Source of the DNA: an uncultured bacterium
Lineage (GTDB): Bacteria; Verrucomicrobiota; Kiritimatiellia; CAIKKV01; CALHGX01
Reading direction: 5' to 3'
DNA: 55,098 bases
Assembly (NCBI GenBank): GCA_938031185.1
Contig: CALHGX010000043.1
Location: forward strand, 1 to 55,098
Shown in pieces: positions 32,288-41,001 of this stretch (the stretch's first letter is position 1; each line of letters opens with the position of its first letter). Below the pieces are notes generated by a model. It saw only the letters and a program-made list of their open reading frames with translations, was not told the DNA's origin and made no database searches. A program made the translations under genes and the position numbers.

Positions 32288-33267
32288 AGCATCTCCCTCT
32301 GTCTTGCCCAGTCGGCGCTGATTCGCATGAACTCCTCGCACATCGCTTCGATGGCTTCGGGCCGATGGCCTGCGCCGACAGGGTCCGGATACCATTTCGG
32401 AATGAAGCCGCCCTCGCGCTTGCTCAGGCACTGCACCATGCACCGGCAGTAGGCCCGGATTTCCTCCAACGTTCCACGCGTCATGGCGCCTTGAATGTCC
32501 ACGGGACACCAAAAGGTAATCCGCCCCCCGTATTGCCGACCCAGCCGCTCAAGCCCCATGTTTTCCTGCTGATCCATCTGGATTACGTCCAACCCCACTT
32601 CAATCAGGTCGTCCAGGATGGCCGTGATCTCGCCGCAACTATGCAGCAGCACCAGCAGGCCGGCGGCATGGGCCGACTCAATCACCCGCGCATAACGCGG
32701 CTTCCATATCTCCCGCCATTTTTCCGGCGCGATCATCAGCCGGTCCTGCAGGCCCCAGTCGTCCGCCCAGGCGTAGCCGTCTGCTCCAGCCGCCGCATAT
32801 TGCTCGATCGCGTAAAGGTTCATATCCACCAGAATATCCAGCAGCCGACACAAATCCTCCGGCGCCTCGTAAATGTCCGCCCAGGTATTTTCCAACCCGC
32901 GAATGAAATGAATTCGCTCGTAGAGCGATATGCCGGCGGCCAGCAGAAAACGATCGCCCGCCCGCTCCCGCGCCCCCGCCAAAACTGTCCAGCGCTTCGG
33001 ATCGCGAATATCGGGCACGCTCAGCCGATTCCAATCGGCCCAGCTTTTCAATGAGGGCTCAAGGACTTCGCCCACCTTCGACACGCCAATATTGTGCCAC
33101 AGCGCCCCCCATTCGTCTCGTCCTTCCGTGGGACGCGCATCGGGCGAAGGAGACATGCTGACCAACACAAAGTCTGAACCATATGGCTCGGGGAACTCAT
33201 GCGGCAACCGATCGGCGCCTTCGAATCGAATTGTTCGAATAACCGTTTCTCGAGGTGTCATTGGCAT
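32266..33267 (-). CDS. URO-D-family protein, possible methylcobamide-type methyltransferase
   Basis: This 333-residue protein has the uroporphyrinogen decarboxylase fold, but its sequence is closer to the URO-D-like proteins that act in corrinoid-dependent methyl transfer. Landmarks are RLPHEFPEPYGSDFVLVSM, the substrate-loop region WADDWGLQDRLMIAPEKWRE, and LLVLLHSCGEI, where His and Cys would bind zinc. DVIQMDQQENMGLE and RCMVQCLSKREGG follow. No cobalamin-binding partner is in the window. The ATG at 33267 has GGAGGA 8 nt upstream. It lies, unexpectedly, between the giant secreted protein and a CsgG-like lipoprotein gene, overlapping the latter by 22 nt. Confidence 0.8.
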   Translation of the reverse strand: MPMTPRETVIRTIRFEGADRLPHEFPEPYGSDFVLVSMSPSPDARPTEGRDEWGALWHNIGVSKVGEVLEPSLKSWADWNRLSVPDIRDPKRWTVLAGARERAGDRFLLAAGISLYERIHFIRGLENTWADIYEAPEDLCRLLDILVDMNLYAIEQYAAAGADGYAWADDWGLQDRLMIAPEKWREIWKPRYARVIESAHAAGLLVLLHSCGEITAILDDLIEVGLDVIQMDQQENMGLERLGRQYGGRITFWCPVDIQGAMTRGTLEEIRAYCRCMVQCLSKREGGFIPKWYPDPVGAGHRPEAIEAMCEEFMRISADWARQREMLCEPVKR

Positions 33268-33303
33268 CGCATTGCTCCTCCGGCGCACACGGCGCCTTGT
33301 CCG

Positions 33304-36300
33304 CTAGAACTTGAAATTGAACGTCGCGGTCTCGCCGGTCACCAGATCCTTGGCCACCACTGTGTCGTTCACGCCCGAGGCGCCCGCCGGGATGGTGGAC
33401 GATTTGATGGAACCCGTGCCGCTAAAGCTGGCGGAATACCCATCCGTCCCGCTGACCGTGGCGCTCAACTGGTTACTGCTGACGCCGCTGACCTCGATGT
33501 AATAGCTGTTTCCGCTTGGAACCAGCTTGGCGGTGAAGCTGCCGGATTTCTGGGTCTGTGTCGTGGTCGGAACGCCTGAGCCGCCTCCCTGCCCCCCGTC
33601 TCCGCCCTGGCCTCCTTCGTCTTCTTTCCCGCCCTTGCCCCCCTTGCCGTCTTTTCCGCCGCCCTTGCCCCCCTTGCCGCCCTTTTTCCCGACCTTCTCG
33701 TCATCGTCGTCATCATCTTTGGAGCCGCCCGAACTTACGCCGACCTGCCCGCCCCCAGCCCCGCCGCCGGCGCCGCCCGTCCCGGAAATGCCTTCGTCCT
33801 CCTCGTCGTCTTCGCCGGCGCCGCCCATCCCTCCGCCGCCCTTGCCCCCGGCTTTTCCGCCGCCCTTTCCGCCGCCAAAGATGTGGCTGGACACCGCGCC
33901 GGCAGCCGCACCGCCGATGGCGGAGCCGAAACTTTCGCCGCCCTGCTTGACGCCGTCCGCAATGGCATTCCCAAGGGTGCTGCCCCAACTGTTCTGCTGG
34001 TCGGTCTGCGCAATCTCCGAGCTGGTTTGACTCTTGGTGGTTTGTGCCTGCTGCCCCCCGCCTTCAATAATCCCCTGCGCACCAGCTACCGCTTGATCGC
34101 CGGCGGTGGACGCCTGCCCCAACTGGCTGTTCTGCTGCATCGTTCCAAATGATTCGCTCGCAGTTTGCTCGTTTTTGCTGTCCGCTCCAGAAACGAAACC
34201 TTCCAGCACGCCACTGCTCTTGCCGCCTTTCCCGCCGCCATACCCTCCTTCCGGTGCCTCCGCCATGGGTTCGCTTTCCTGCAAGTCGTTACCCGTTGCC
34301 GCGCCGCCCTTTCCACCGCCCGCCGCAGTGGTTCCGCTTTCCGTGCTTTTGCCGCTTTTGGTGCCGCCGGTCTTCTCGCCGCCCTTGTCATCCCCATCCT
34401 TGTCGCCGGGCTCTTTTTCACTGCCCTTGTCAGGGCCTTTCGTTCCGGCGGTTGTCGGTTCCTTGGTCCCCGTCGTCACACTGGTTCCGCCGTCCTTGGC
34501 CCCGCCTTTTTCCAGCTTCGAGTCGCCGAGAATAACGCCCGCCAGCGCCTTGGGATCGCTGGGATCTATCGGCTTGCCGTCAGGGCCCGTGACCCCGGAG
34601 AGCACCTCAGGGTGCTTGAGGAGCCACTGCGCCTTCAGCTCCATGTCGTTGCGGATGTCCATCCGGTTGGCGCCGTCGGGGAACTTGTATTCTCCGCTCT
34701 TGATGGCCTGGTTCAGCTGATGGATGACATCCATCTTCTTGTTTGTGAACTCGGTCTGGCTTTCGCTTACGCCAAACACCGCCTTGGATGCGTCAAGGTC
34801 AACCGACAACCCGCCTCCTGCGCCAACGCCCCATGTAAGCGACGCTTTGCCCTGAACTTTGATGCCGCCCCAACCGATCTTGACGTTGAACGAACCTTCC
34901 GCTCCCGCGCCCAAATTGAGCTCGCCTTGCGCTTTGCCGGTAAGCGACATCCCTAAGCTCTCATTCATGTCCAGGGTGCCGGACACCTCGCCGCTGTTTT
35001 TCATCCCTACAAAAACGCCCACTTTGCCGCCGGCGGCGATTTCCTTGGAGTTGATGGTTCCCTCGACGGTCGCCTGCCCTTCGATGCCGGCTTTGCTTTC
35101 CAGTTTGCCCTCGGTTTTGACCTTCACCCCGTCGGCGATCTGGTGCTCGGCAGAACCTTGCATGCCCGCCTTGTAGACGTTCGCTTCGCCTTGGATCGTG
35201 GCCTGACCCTTCAACCCGTCTCCATCCGCCGTCAGCGTCGCCTTCCCCTGCGCCCCGTATTGCCCCACTTGCACCTTCCCGCCAATGAACGCTTCGGTGT
35301 TGCCATCCTTGCTCTGATATCCCGTGCCGCCTTCCTTCTTCCCGAGCTCCTTGTCCACATCGTCGAACAACTTGGTCTCGGCAATTTTCACGCTCTTGGT
35401 GACGGATGATTTGTCTTCGTCCGCCTCCGGAGCCTTTTGTTTGCCATCCCCGAACTTGTGCTCCGCTTCGCCGCTGATTTCGGTGGTCTTCTGGATCGTT
35501 ACGCCGCCAACCTTGGTTTCCGTGGTGCTCTTGCCGGTCGTGACTTTGTTCGCGCCCTCTTCCGTGCTTCTTGAGGAAGACTCCGTCGTGGACTGAATCC
35601 CCACCCCGCCGATTTTGGTTTCCGTGGTACTTTTGCCGGTAGTGGTTTTCTGTGCCCCGTCTTCCGTCGTGGTGGAGGTGGATTCGGTCGTTTGGGTGAT
35701 TTTCCCGCCGCCGATGTTGACCGTGTCCTTCTCGGCGGTGGTCTCCGTGGTGCGATCGCCATCCTTGATGGTGGTCACCGCCTTGTGGTGGCTGCTGTCC
35801 ACTGAAACCCCGCCGATTTCTTCGTGCGAGGCGCCGAATGATTCCTTGGTCACCGGCACGGGGCCGCGGGCAGGCGCCTTAGCTGCCGAATCCGGCGTTG
35901 CCGAATCAGATTTTGCAGCGCCGCCCTGATCGGCGGCTGTGGTCCCCCCAGCTTGCTTGCCTTCGACAGCCGCTGGGCCCGTCCCCGTCGCAGTGGCGCC
36001 GTCCGGTGCGGTCTTTCCGGCGCTGTCAGATCCCGCAGCCGTTTGTTGGCCCTCCGTCTTCTGTGTCAGCCCCGCCTGCTCGCGCGCCGCCTGATTGCGC
36101 GCTTCCGCCGCCGCATTACCCTCGTTGACGGCGTTGATGCGGTCCTGGATGGCCTGCGCGGTGGTTTTGCCGTCCAGCGCGTCATTCGGTCCGCTGTTCT
36201 TCGCCGCCTGTTCGGCGAGCTGCCGGCGAACCTGCTGCTTGAGGGCGCTGCTTTGATCCGCGGCCTGCTTCATTTCCTGCAGCTCGCGATCCGCCTTCTG

Positions 36301-37158
36301 CTGCCAGGACTGGATGTTTTGCTGCTTGACCGCATCCGATTCGCCCAGGTTGGCCACCCCTGCTTCGTACACATCCTGGTAGTTGCGAAGCCGGTTCGCC
36401 TGCTGCGCCGTTTCGCTCTGGACGCCCGTGGCGACGGCCGCTTTGCTCACGCTCTTGCCCTGGGTCTTGAGGTCTCCTTCCGCGCCGGCATGCACAAATT
36501 TCTGCTCGTTATCGAGCACGAAGCCCTTGGGATCGGAAACGGCCTCCGATCCCTTGACGCCCGAGGCCGCTTTTCCGCCCGGCGTGACAAACGCGTCGGG
36601 ATCGCTCTGGCGGGCCGCGTTTCGTTCCGGCGTGGCCGGCTGCCACAGGGTCGTGTCGGTGGTCTTGTTGATGTATTTCCCGCGCGCCGCGTCATATTCC
36701 ACCACATCGCCGCGCGCTTTCCATTCCGCCGCCACCCTGTCCGCCGCCGAATCGGTTTTCGCGGTCAAATCCACATCCGCCCGTACGTCCTTTGGATTGC
36801 TGCCGGAGAGGGAAATCTGCCCGCTGGACTTGGCAATGGTCTGGGCCGTGTCCTGCGTGCGCGGATCCATCTGGGCGTACTTGGTCCGCACTTCCTGCAC
36901 GCGCCGGATGTAATCGTTCTTGATCTGCTGATACCGCGGATTGGAGGTGTCCACCGTTCCATCCGGCCGTCCGGCGGCCTGGCGGGCCATGGCATCGTAT
37001 TTCTGCTCGAGTGCCTTGAGCTCCTTCGTCTGCGCCTGCCGCAAGGCGTTGATGTCTTCCGGCCGCGCCGCCGGCGCGAAAAGGCAGATCGCCGCGAATG
37101 CCGCGGCAACGAACACTCGCCGCGCTGGTCCGATTCTCGGTTGAGTGCGAATGCGCAT
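33304..37158 (-). CDS. Giant repetitive secreted protein, function unknown
   Basis: The protein has 1284 residues, with a signal peptide (RVFVAAAFAAICLFAPAARP) and no cysteine visible after it. Residues about 25-420 are polar and mostly helical. Residues about 420-560 are Thr/Ser/Glu-rich with tandem 34-residue units. Residues about 620-800 show short beta-strand-like repeats of the form GKATLTADGDGLKGQATIQG. Residues about 850-1090 are disordered Lys/Gly/Ser/Thr-rich, containing QQNSWGSTLGNAIADG. Residues about 1090-1200 are Gly/Lys/Asp tracts (KGGKGGGKDGKGGKGGKE), and the final 80 form a beta domain (SFTAKLVPSGNSYYIEVSGV). The layout suggests an extracellular or periplasmic fibre or matrix protein. 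The ATG at 37158 has GGAGGAG. No homologous family was recognised. Confidence 0.72.
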   Translation of the reverse strand: MRIRTQPRIGPARRVFVAAAFAAICLFAPAARPEDINALRQAQTKELKALEQKYDAMARQAAGRPDGTVDTSNPRYQQIKNDYIRRVQEVRTKYAQMDPRTQDTAQTIAKSSGQISLSGSNPKDVRADVDLTAKTDSAADRVAAEWKARGDVVEYDAARGKYINKTTDTTLWQPATPERNAARQSDPDAFVTPGGKAASGVKGSEAVSDPKGFVLDNEQKFVHAGAEGDLKTQGKSVSKAAVATGVQSETAQQANRLRNYQDVYEAGVANLGESDAVKQQNIQSWQQKADRELQEMKQAADQSSALKQQVRRQLAEQAAKNSGPNDALDGKTTAQAIQDRINAVNEGNAAAEARNQAAREQAGLTQKTEGQQTAAGSDSAGKTAPDGATATGTGPAAVEGKQAGGTTAADQGGAAKSDSATPDSAAKAPARGPVPVTKESFGASHEEIGGVSVDSSHHKAVTTIKDGDRTTETTAEKDTVNIGGGKITQTTESTSTTTEDGAQKTTTGKSTTETKIGGVGIQSTTESSSRSTEEGANKVTTGKSTTETKVGGVTIQKTTEISGEAEHKFGDGKQKAPEADEDKSSVTKSVKIAETKLFDDVDKELGKKEGGTGYQSKDGNTEAFIGGKVQVGQYGAQGKATLTADGDGLKGQATIQGEANVYKAGMQGSAEHQIADGVKVKTEGKLESKAGIEGQATVEGTINSKEIAAGGKVGVFVGMKNSGEVSGTLDMNESLGMSLTGKAQGELNLGAGAEGSFNVKIGWGGIKVQGKASLTWGVGAGGGLSVDLDASKAVFGVSESQTEFTNKKMDVIHQLNQAIKSGEYKFPDGANRMDIRNDMELKAQWLLKHPEVLSGVTGPDGKPIDPSDPKALAGVILGDSKLEKGGAKDGGTSVTTGTKEPTTAGTKGPDKGSEKEPGDKDGDDKGGEKTGGTKSGKSTESGTTAAGGGKGGAATGNDLQESEPMAEAPEGGYGGGKGGKSSGVLEGFVSGADSKNEQTASESFGTMQQNSQLGQASTAGDQAVAGAQGIIEGGGQQAQTTKSQTSSEIAQTDQQNSWGSTLGNAIADGVKQGGESFGSAIGGAAAGAVSSHIFGGGKGGGKAGGKGGGGMGGAGEDDEEDEGISGTGGAGGGAGGGQVGVSSGGSKDDDDDDEKVGKKGGKGGKGGGKDGKGGKGGKEDEGGQGGDGGQGGGSGVPTTTQTQKSGSFTAKLVPSGNSYYIEVSGVSSNQLSATVSGTDGYSASFSGTGSIKSSTIPAGASGVNDTVVAKDLVTGETATFNFKF
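35480..35705 (-). repeat. Tandem 102-bp (34-residue) repeat inside the giant gene
   Basis: Two adjacent units each encode the pattern TTESxSxSTEEGAxK, then TTGKSTTETKxGGV, spaced 102 bases apart. A degenerate third unit (VTIQKTTEISGEAEHKF) follows and a more diverged one (RTTETTAEKDTVNIGGGKI) precedes. The DNA of the two central units is highly similar, which indicates recent duplication and possible length variation. Confidence 0.75.
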
Positions 37159-37169
37159 GCCGGCTCCTC

Positions 37170-38369
37170 CTATTTCTCTTCGAGCCGCGCCGCCAACGCA
37201 TCCACCGCCGGCCGCAGCGGATCGCGAACCGACACCGATTCCTTGAGCTGCCGCGCCAACGCCAGCGCCTTGTCGCGCTGTCCACTCTTCAAGTGGCACT
37301 CGGCCAGATAGAGGCGCGCCTGGTTCACACGATAGCCGCCCGCCACCGCCTGCTCGTAATAGGGGATCGCTTCCTTGGGCCGACCGAGATCGTCATAAAA
37401 AACGCCGCTCAGGAAGATCGCCCGCATGTTTTTCGGCGCCGCCTTTCTCGCCGCCGCCAATTCCTGCTCCGCGCGCTCCGCGGCGTTGGCGCCGCCCGCC
37501 AAGGCGACGGCAAAGGCCAGATCCACGCGATAGTCGGCGTTCTTCGGGTCCAATTTGACGGCGCGATCCAGAACCGGCGCCGCCTCGGCCGCCGCGCCCT
37601 TCTGCTTGAGGGTCAGCCCCAGCCCGTAACAGGCGCGCGCCAGGTCGGGAGCCGCCCGCAACGTTTCCCGAAACGCCTGCTCGGCCTCATCGAGACGATG
37701 CTGCTCCAGATAGAGGAACGCCAGATCCGCCCGCGCCGAGTGGGCCGCAGGGTCGATTTCCAGCATCCGCCGGTAGTCGGCTTCCGCGCCGGCAGGATCG
37801 TTCAGGCCACGCCGCAGCGCCGCCCGCCGATGCAGCGCTTCCAGATCGTTCGGCTGAACTTCCAGCGCCCGATCCAACAGCTCCGCGGCCTCTTTCATCC
37901 GTCCGTTGTTCTGGTGAAGCAGCGCCAAATTCACCAGCCCCTCTACCGACTTCGGATCGGTTTTCACGGCCAGCGTGAACCATTCGAACGCGCGCACCGG
38001 TTCCCCCCGCCTGAGCGCTACCGCCCCGAGATTGTTGTAGACCTCCGCCTGCGCGGGGTCCACGGCGACGGCGCGCTGATACCAATCGGCCGCCTCGTCC
38101 GGCCGGTCCTGCAGCAGCGCCAGGTTGCCTAGGAGGTTCATGGCCCGCCATTCGCCCGGATGACGCTTCAGGATCGCGAGCAACGCCTTGCGCGCCCCGG
38201 CGTAATCGCTGCGGTTGATCTGCGCTTCCACGTCCTTGTACAGCGCCGGAGTCGGTTGCATGGTCTCCGCCGTTCGTTTGGATTGCGCTGCGCCGCTGAC
38301 GGCCATCACGCACACCGCTCCTGCCGCGGCCCATGGCAGGATCCCTTTCCACCTTTTTCGCCCACGCAT
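37170..38369 (-). CDS. Periplasmic TPR-repeat protein
   Basis: This 399-residue protein has an N-terminal signal segment (ILPWAAAGAVCVMAVSGAAQ) followed by about ten tetratricopeptide repeats covering residues 45-385. Examples are RPDEAADWYQRAVAVDPAQA, AEVYNNLGAVALRRGEPVRA and RLDEAEQAFRETLRAAPDLA. TPR arrays hold protein complexes together; here the likely partners are the surrounding secreted proteins and lipoproteins. The start of the giant-protein gene is 11 nt downstream, so the pair is probably co-translated. There is no catalytic motif. Confidence 0.88.
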   Translation of the reverse strand: MRGRKRWKGILPWAAAGAVCVMAVSGAAQSKRTAETMQPTPALYKDVEAQINRSDYAGARKALLAILKRHPGEWRAMNLLGNLALLQDRPDEAADWYQRAVAVDPAQAEVYNNLGAVALRRGEPVRAFEWFTLAVKTDPKSVEGLVNLALLHQNNGRMKEAAELLDRALEVQPNDLEALHRRAALRRGLNDPAGAEADYRRMLEIDPAAHSARADLAFLYLEQHRLDEAEQAFRETLRAAPDLARACYGLGLTLKQKGAAAEAAPVLDRAVKLDPKNADYRVDLAFAVALAGGANAAERAEQELAAARKAAPKNMRAIFLSGVFYDDLGRPKEAIPYYEQAVAGGYRVNQARLYLAECHLKSGQRDKALALARQLKESVSVRDPLRPAVDALAARLEEK

Positions 38370-38415
38370 ATTCGCCCCCTCCCGACGGCGTCGAATCGCT
38401 GCCGCTCCATCACGC

Positions 38416-40914
38416 TCACTTCGCGGTTTCCATTAGCACGTCCACGGCCGGCGACGGCGTTCCTTCCTGCCCCTCCGCGTCCACGCCGGTCACGAGCACT
38501 GTCGCCTTGCGCCCCACTTGTTCGGCGGGCAACCGGCATTCCGTTTCCGCCACCGTCGTCAGCAACGTCCGGCCCATCAGTCCCTTCTTGTAGACCCGAT
38601 ACTCGCGAATGTCGTCCTGGTCCGGCGGCGTCCATTTCAAGATCAGTTCGCCGCCTTCCGCCGTTGCCGCCAAATCGCGCGGCGGCTCTGGCAGCGGCTT
38701 GGCCTGCCCCTCGACAATCAACGACCACGGTCCTGCCAGCCGATCGGCATCCACGGCCCGCGCCCGATATTCCCGCCGCTCGCCGGGCTTTAATCCGTCG
38801 TGCGAGCACTGCGCGGCGTCGCCCGCCGCCACGGATGCCAGCGCCTTGAAACGACTCTCGCCCGCCGGCCGCGTTTCGATTTCATACCGCGCGATATCCG
38901 GCTCCGGATTCGGCCGCCACGCCAACCGCACCGCGCGCGGCGCGTTAGTCGAGGCTGTCAACCCCGCCGGCGCCGCGGGCGCAAATTTGGTGCGGGCTTC
39001 GGCCGCATCGGACGGCATCGATTCCACGCCCGCCAAATTGCGGGCCAATACGCGATAGCGGTAGGTCGTGCCGTCCTCCAGCCCCCCTAGATCCTTTGCC
39101 CGCGCGCCGCCGCGATCCAGCCACTCCGCCGCCTCGCGCCCGTTCACCACGCCGGCGTCCACCCATTCTGCGGCGTCCTCCGCCGCCCGCTGAATCCGAT
39201 ACCCCACCACCTTCTCATCCGGCGAAGGGGTCCATTTCACGAGCGCCTCCCTCGGCCGCCCTCCTTCCGCCGCCACGCCCTCCACCGGCGGCGGCGCGCC
39301 GCGCGTGACCGCCTCGGCCTCTTCCGAATCCGCACTGACCGCCCCGGCGCAGTTCACCGCTCGCACGCGGTACCAATACCGCGCCTCATCCAGCAACCGA
39401 CCGGGTTCTCGCCCGCCATCCACGCACTCCGTTTTGTCCCGTCCTTCCAGAACCGCTACACGAACCCAGTCCGCGCTCGCGTCCCGACGATAAACCTCGT
39501 AACCGGTAACAAATGGATCGGCCGCGGCGGCCCAACGCACCGGCACACTACGCACGGCTCTGCTCTCCGCCGTGACCGCTTCCGGCGGGTCGGGTGGCGG
39601 CAATGTCTTCACGGAAACCGGCTCCGACGGTGGCCCTATCGCGCCAACCCGATTCATGGCCGCCACCCGGTATTGGTACACGGTGCTGTCGGCCAGCGGG
39701 CTGGTCGGCGTGCCGCCTTCCTCAAACACATTCGTCGCAACTTCGCCCGCTTTCTGGAAAACAGTGGCGCCCGTCTCGTCTTGCACCCCTCGTTCGACGA
39801 GGTATCGGGTCACGCCCGGCGCCTCCGGCGGCGTCCACGTCAGCCGCGCGCCGCGCGGCTTCGCCGACCGCGCCTCCAAATTCAATGGCGGATCCGGTGG
39901 CGGCGCGGTCATGCTTTCCAGCACTGCCGAATAGGGGCTTCCCGCGCCATCCGGCGCCACCGCCCGCACTCGGTAGTAGTACGCCGCGCCATCCTTGAGC
40001 GTTTCGCCCGCCCGCCCGCGATCCGTCCAGCGCCCCGTCGCCGCCGAAACCCGGCCTGCTTCCACAAAAGGCCCTTCCGGGCGCTCGGCCCGCTCCACAA
40101 CGTATTGGATGCCCCCCGCCACCGGCGCCCACGTGAGCGCGACTTCCCTCAAGCCGAGGTCCGACACCGTCAGGCCCGACGGCGCGGCCGGCGGTGCGAT
40201 CATTGCGGCCGCGCCGCCGGTCTGCCGAACGGGGGCCGGTTTTGCCGTTGCCGCGGTAGCAGCAGGCGTCCCCACCTTCTTCTGCGCGCGCAATTCCTTC
40301 TGCACTGCCGCCGCCAGGCAGTGCGCCACGCCCCGCGCCTGCTCCGGCAGCGTCACATCCGCGCTGTCCGCCCGCTCGGCCAAGCTGGCGCTCCACATGA
40401 TTTTCCCGCTGGCGCAGTCAATCAGCCGAATGGACAAACCCACCACCGGATACGTCTTGCCCTTCCGCGCCACGGTGCTGTATTCGTCCACCGTGCCGAT
40501 GATTACGCCGTCCGCGCCCAGCATTTGCGCCACTTCCACGGCTCTCTTTTCAGAGAGTCCCGCCAACGCCAGCTCCGCCTCGCCCAGCACATTCGCCATT
40601 TGACTGCGCTCCACGAGCGTGTAGCGGCCCCAACGAAGCATTTCGGTCACAAGGAGGTCGGAAACCGACTCCCCAATGAGTTGGGTGGGCGCTTTCATCG
40701 GAAGAACAGCAACGCGTTCGATGGCCGAAGGCACCGGCGCGACATACACGTTGACCCCCGCCAGCCCCTTGTCGCCCTGCTTCGAACCGAATCCACAGCA
40801 GCAGCCGCCAGCGAGCAGAAGCCCCACCGCCGCCACGAGACCGCGGAGCAACTCTCCACGCCGCCCATGAACAGGCGCCCGACAAAAGGAAACGGTGAAA
40901 GAAACGCGGCTCAC
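38416..40914 (-). CDS. CsgG-like lipoprotein with six FN3 domains
   Basis: This 832-residue lipoprotein starts at a GTG (40914) chosen because AAAGGAG lies 7 nt upstream; an upstream in-frame ATG at 40992 gives an unlikely extension. The lipobox is GLLLAGGC. Residues about 55-210 form a CsgG-type domain (NVYVAPVPSAIERVAVLPM, MANVLGEAELALAGLS, MLGADGVIIGTVDEY), nearly the twin of the short paralog at 31709. After a linker come six fibronectin type III-like domains to the C terminus, each with an YxYRVxAxxxxG-type signature such as YYYRVRAVAPDGAG and YRYRVLARNLAG. FN3 arrays usually bind carbohydrate or act as spacers. It is the first gene of the minus-strand run. Confidence 0.85.
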   Translation of the reverse strand: MSRVSFTVSFCRAPVHGRRGELLRGLVAAVGLLLAGGCCCGFGSKQGDKGLAGVNVYVAPVPSAIERVAVLPMKAPTQLIGESVSDLLVTEMLRWGRYTLVERSQMANVLGEAELALAGLSEKRAVEVAQMLGADGVIIGTVDEYSTVARKGKTYPVVGLSIRLIDCASGKIMWSASLAERADSADVTLPEQARGVAHCLAAAVQKELRAQKKVGTPAATAATAKPAPVRQTGGAAAMIAPPAAPSGLTVSDLGLREVALTWAPVAGGIQYVVERAERPEGPFVEAGRVSAATGRWTDRGRAGETLKDGAAYYYRVRAVAPDGAGSPYSAVLESMTAPPPDPPLNLEARSAKPRGARLTWTPPEAPGVTRYLVERGVQDETGATVFQKAGEVATNVFEEGGTPTSPLADSTVYQYRVAAMNRVGAIGPPSEPVSVKTLPPPDPPEAVTAESRAVRSVPVRWAAAADPFVTGYEVYRRDASADWVRVAVLEGRDKTECVDGGREPGRLLDEARYWYRVRAVNCAGAVSADSEEAEAVTRGAPPPVEGVAAEGGRPREALVKWTPSPDEKVVGYRIQRAAEDAAEWVDAGVVNGREAAEWLDRGGARAKDLGGLEDGTTYRYRVLARNLAGVESMPSDAAEARTKFAPAAPAGLTASTNAPRAVRLAWRPNPEPDIARYEIETRPAGESRFKALASVAAGDAAQCSHDGLKPGERREYRARAVDADRLAGPWSLIVEGQAKPLPEPPRDLAATAEGGELILKWTPPDQDDIREYRVYKKGLMGRTLLTTVAETECRLPAEQVGRKATVLVTGVDAEGQEGTPSPAVDVLMETAK

Positions 40915-40979
40915 ACAAACACTCCTTTCAATTAGAAAGCAATCTCTCCGATGCCGCAAGCCAATTCCGACCAACGCGC

Positions 40980-40998
40980 CGCGCATCAACAATGCGCG
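40980..40998 (-). terminator. GC-rich hairpin between the methyltransferase and CsgG-FN3 genes
   Basis: CGCGCAT and ATGCGCG form a perfect 7-bp stem around a 5-nt loop, directly after the stop of the upstream methyltransferase gene. No T-run follows, so it may reduce read-through rather than end transcription. A separate promoter for the lipoprotein gene could not be identified with confidence. Confidence 0.35.
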
Positions 40999-41001
40999 CG
41001 C

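Noticed and set aside
33527-34720. Proline-rich plus-strand frames opposite the giant gene
   Set aside because: They are the complement of Gly/Lys/Ser-rich codons of the minus-strand protein, which has a signal peptide and a strong ribosome site.
35480-35705. CRISPR-like array
   Set aside because: The repeats are 102 bases long, in frame and part of a protein-coding gene; there is no short direct repeat with unique spacers.
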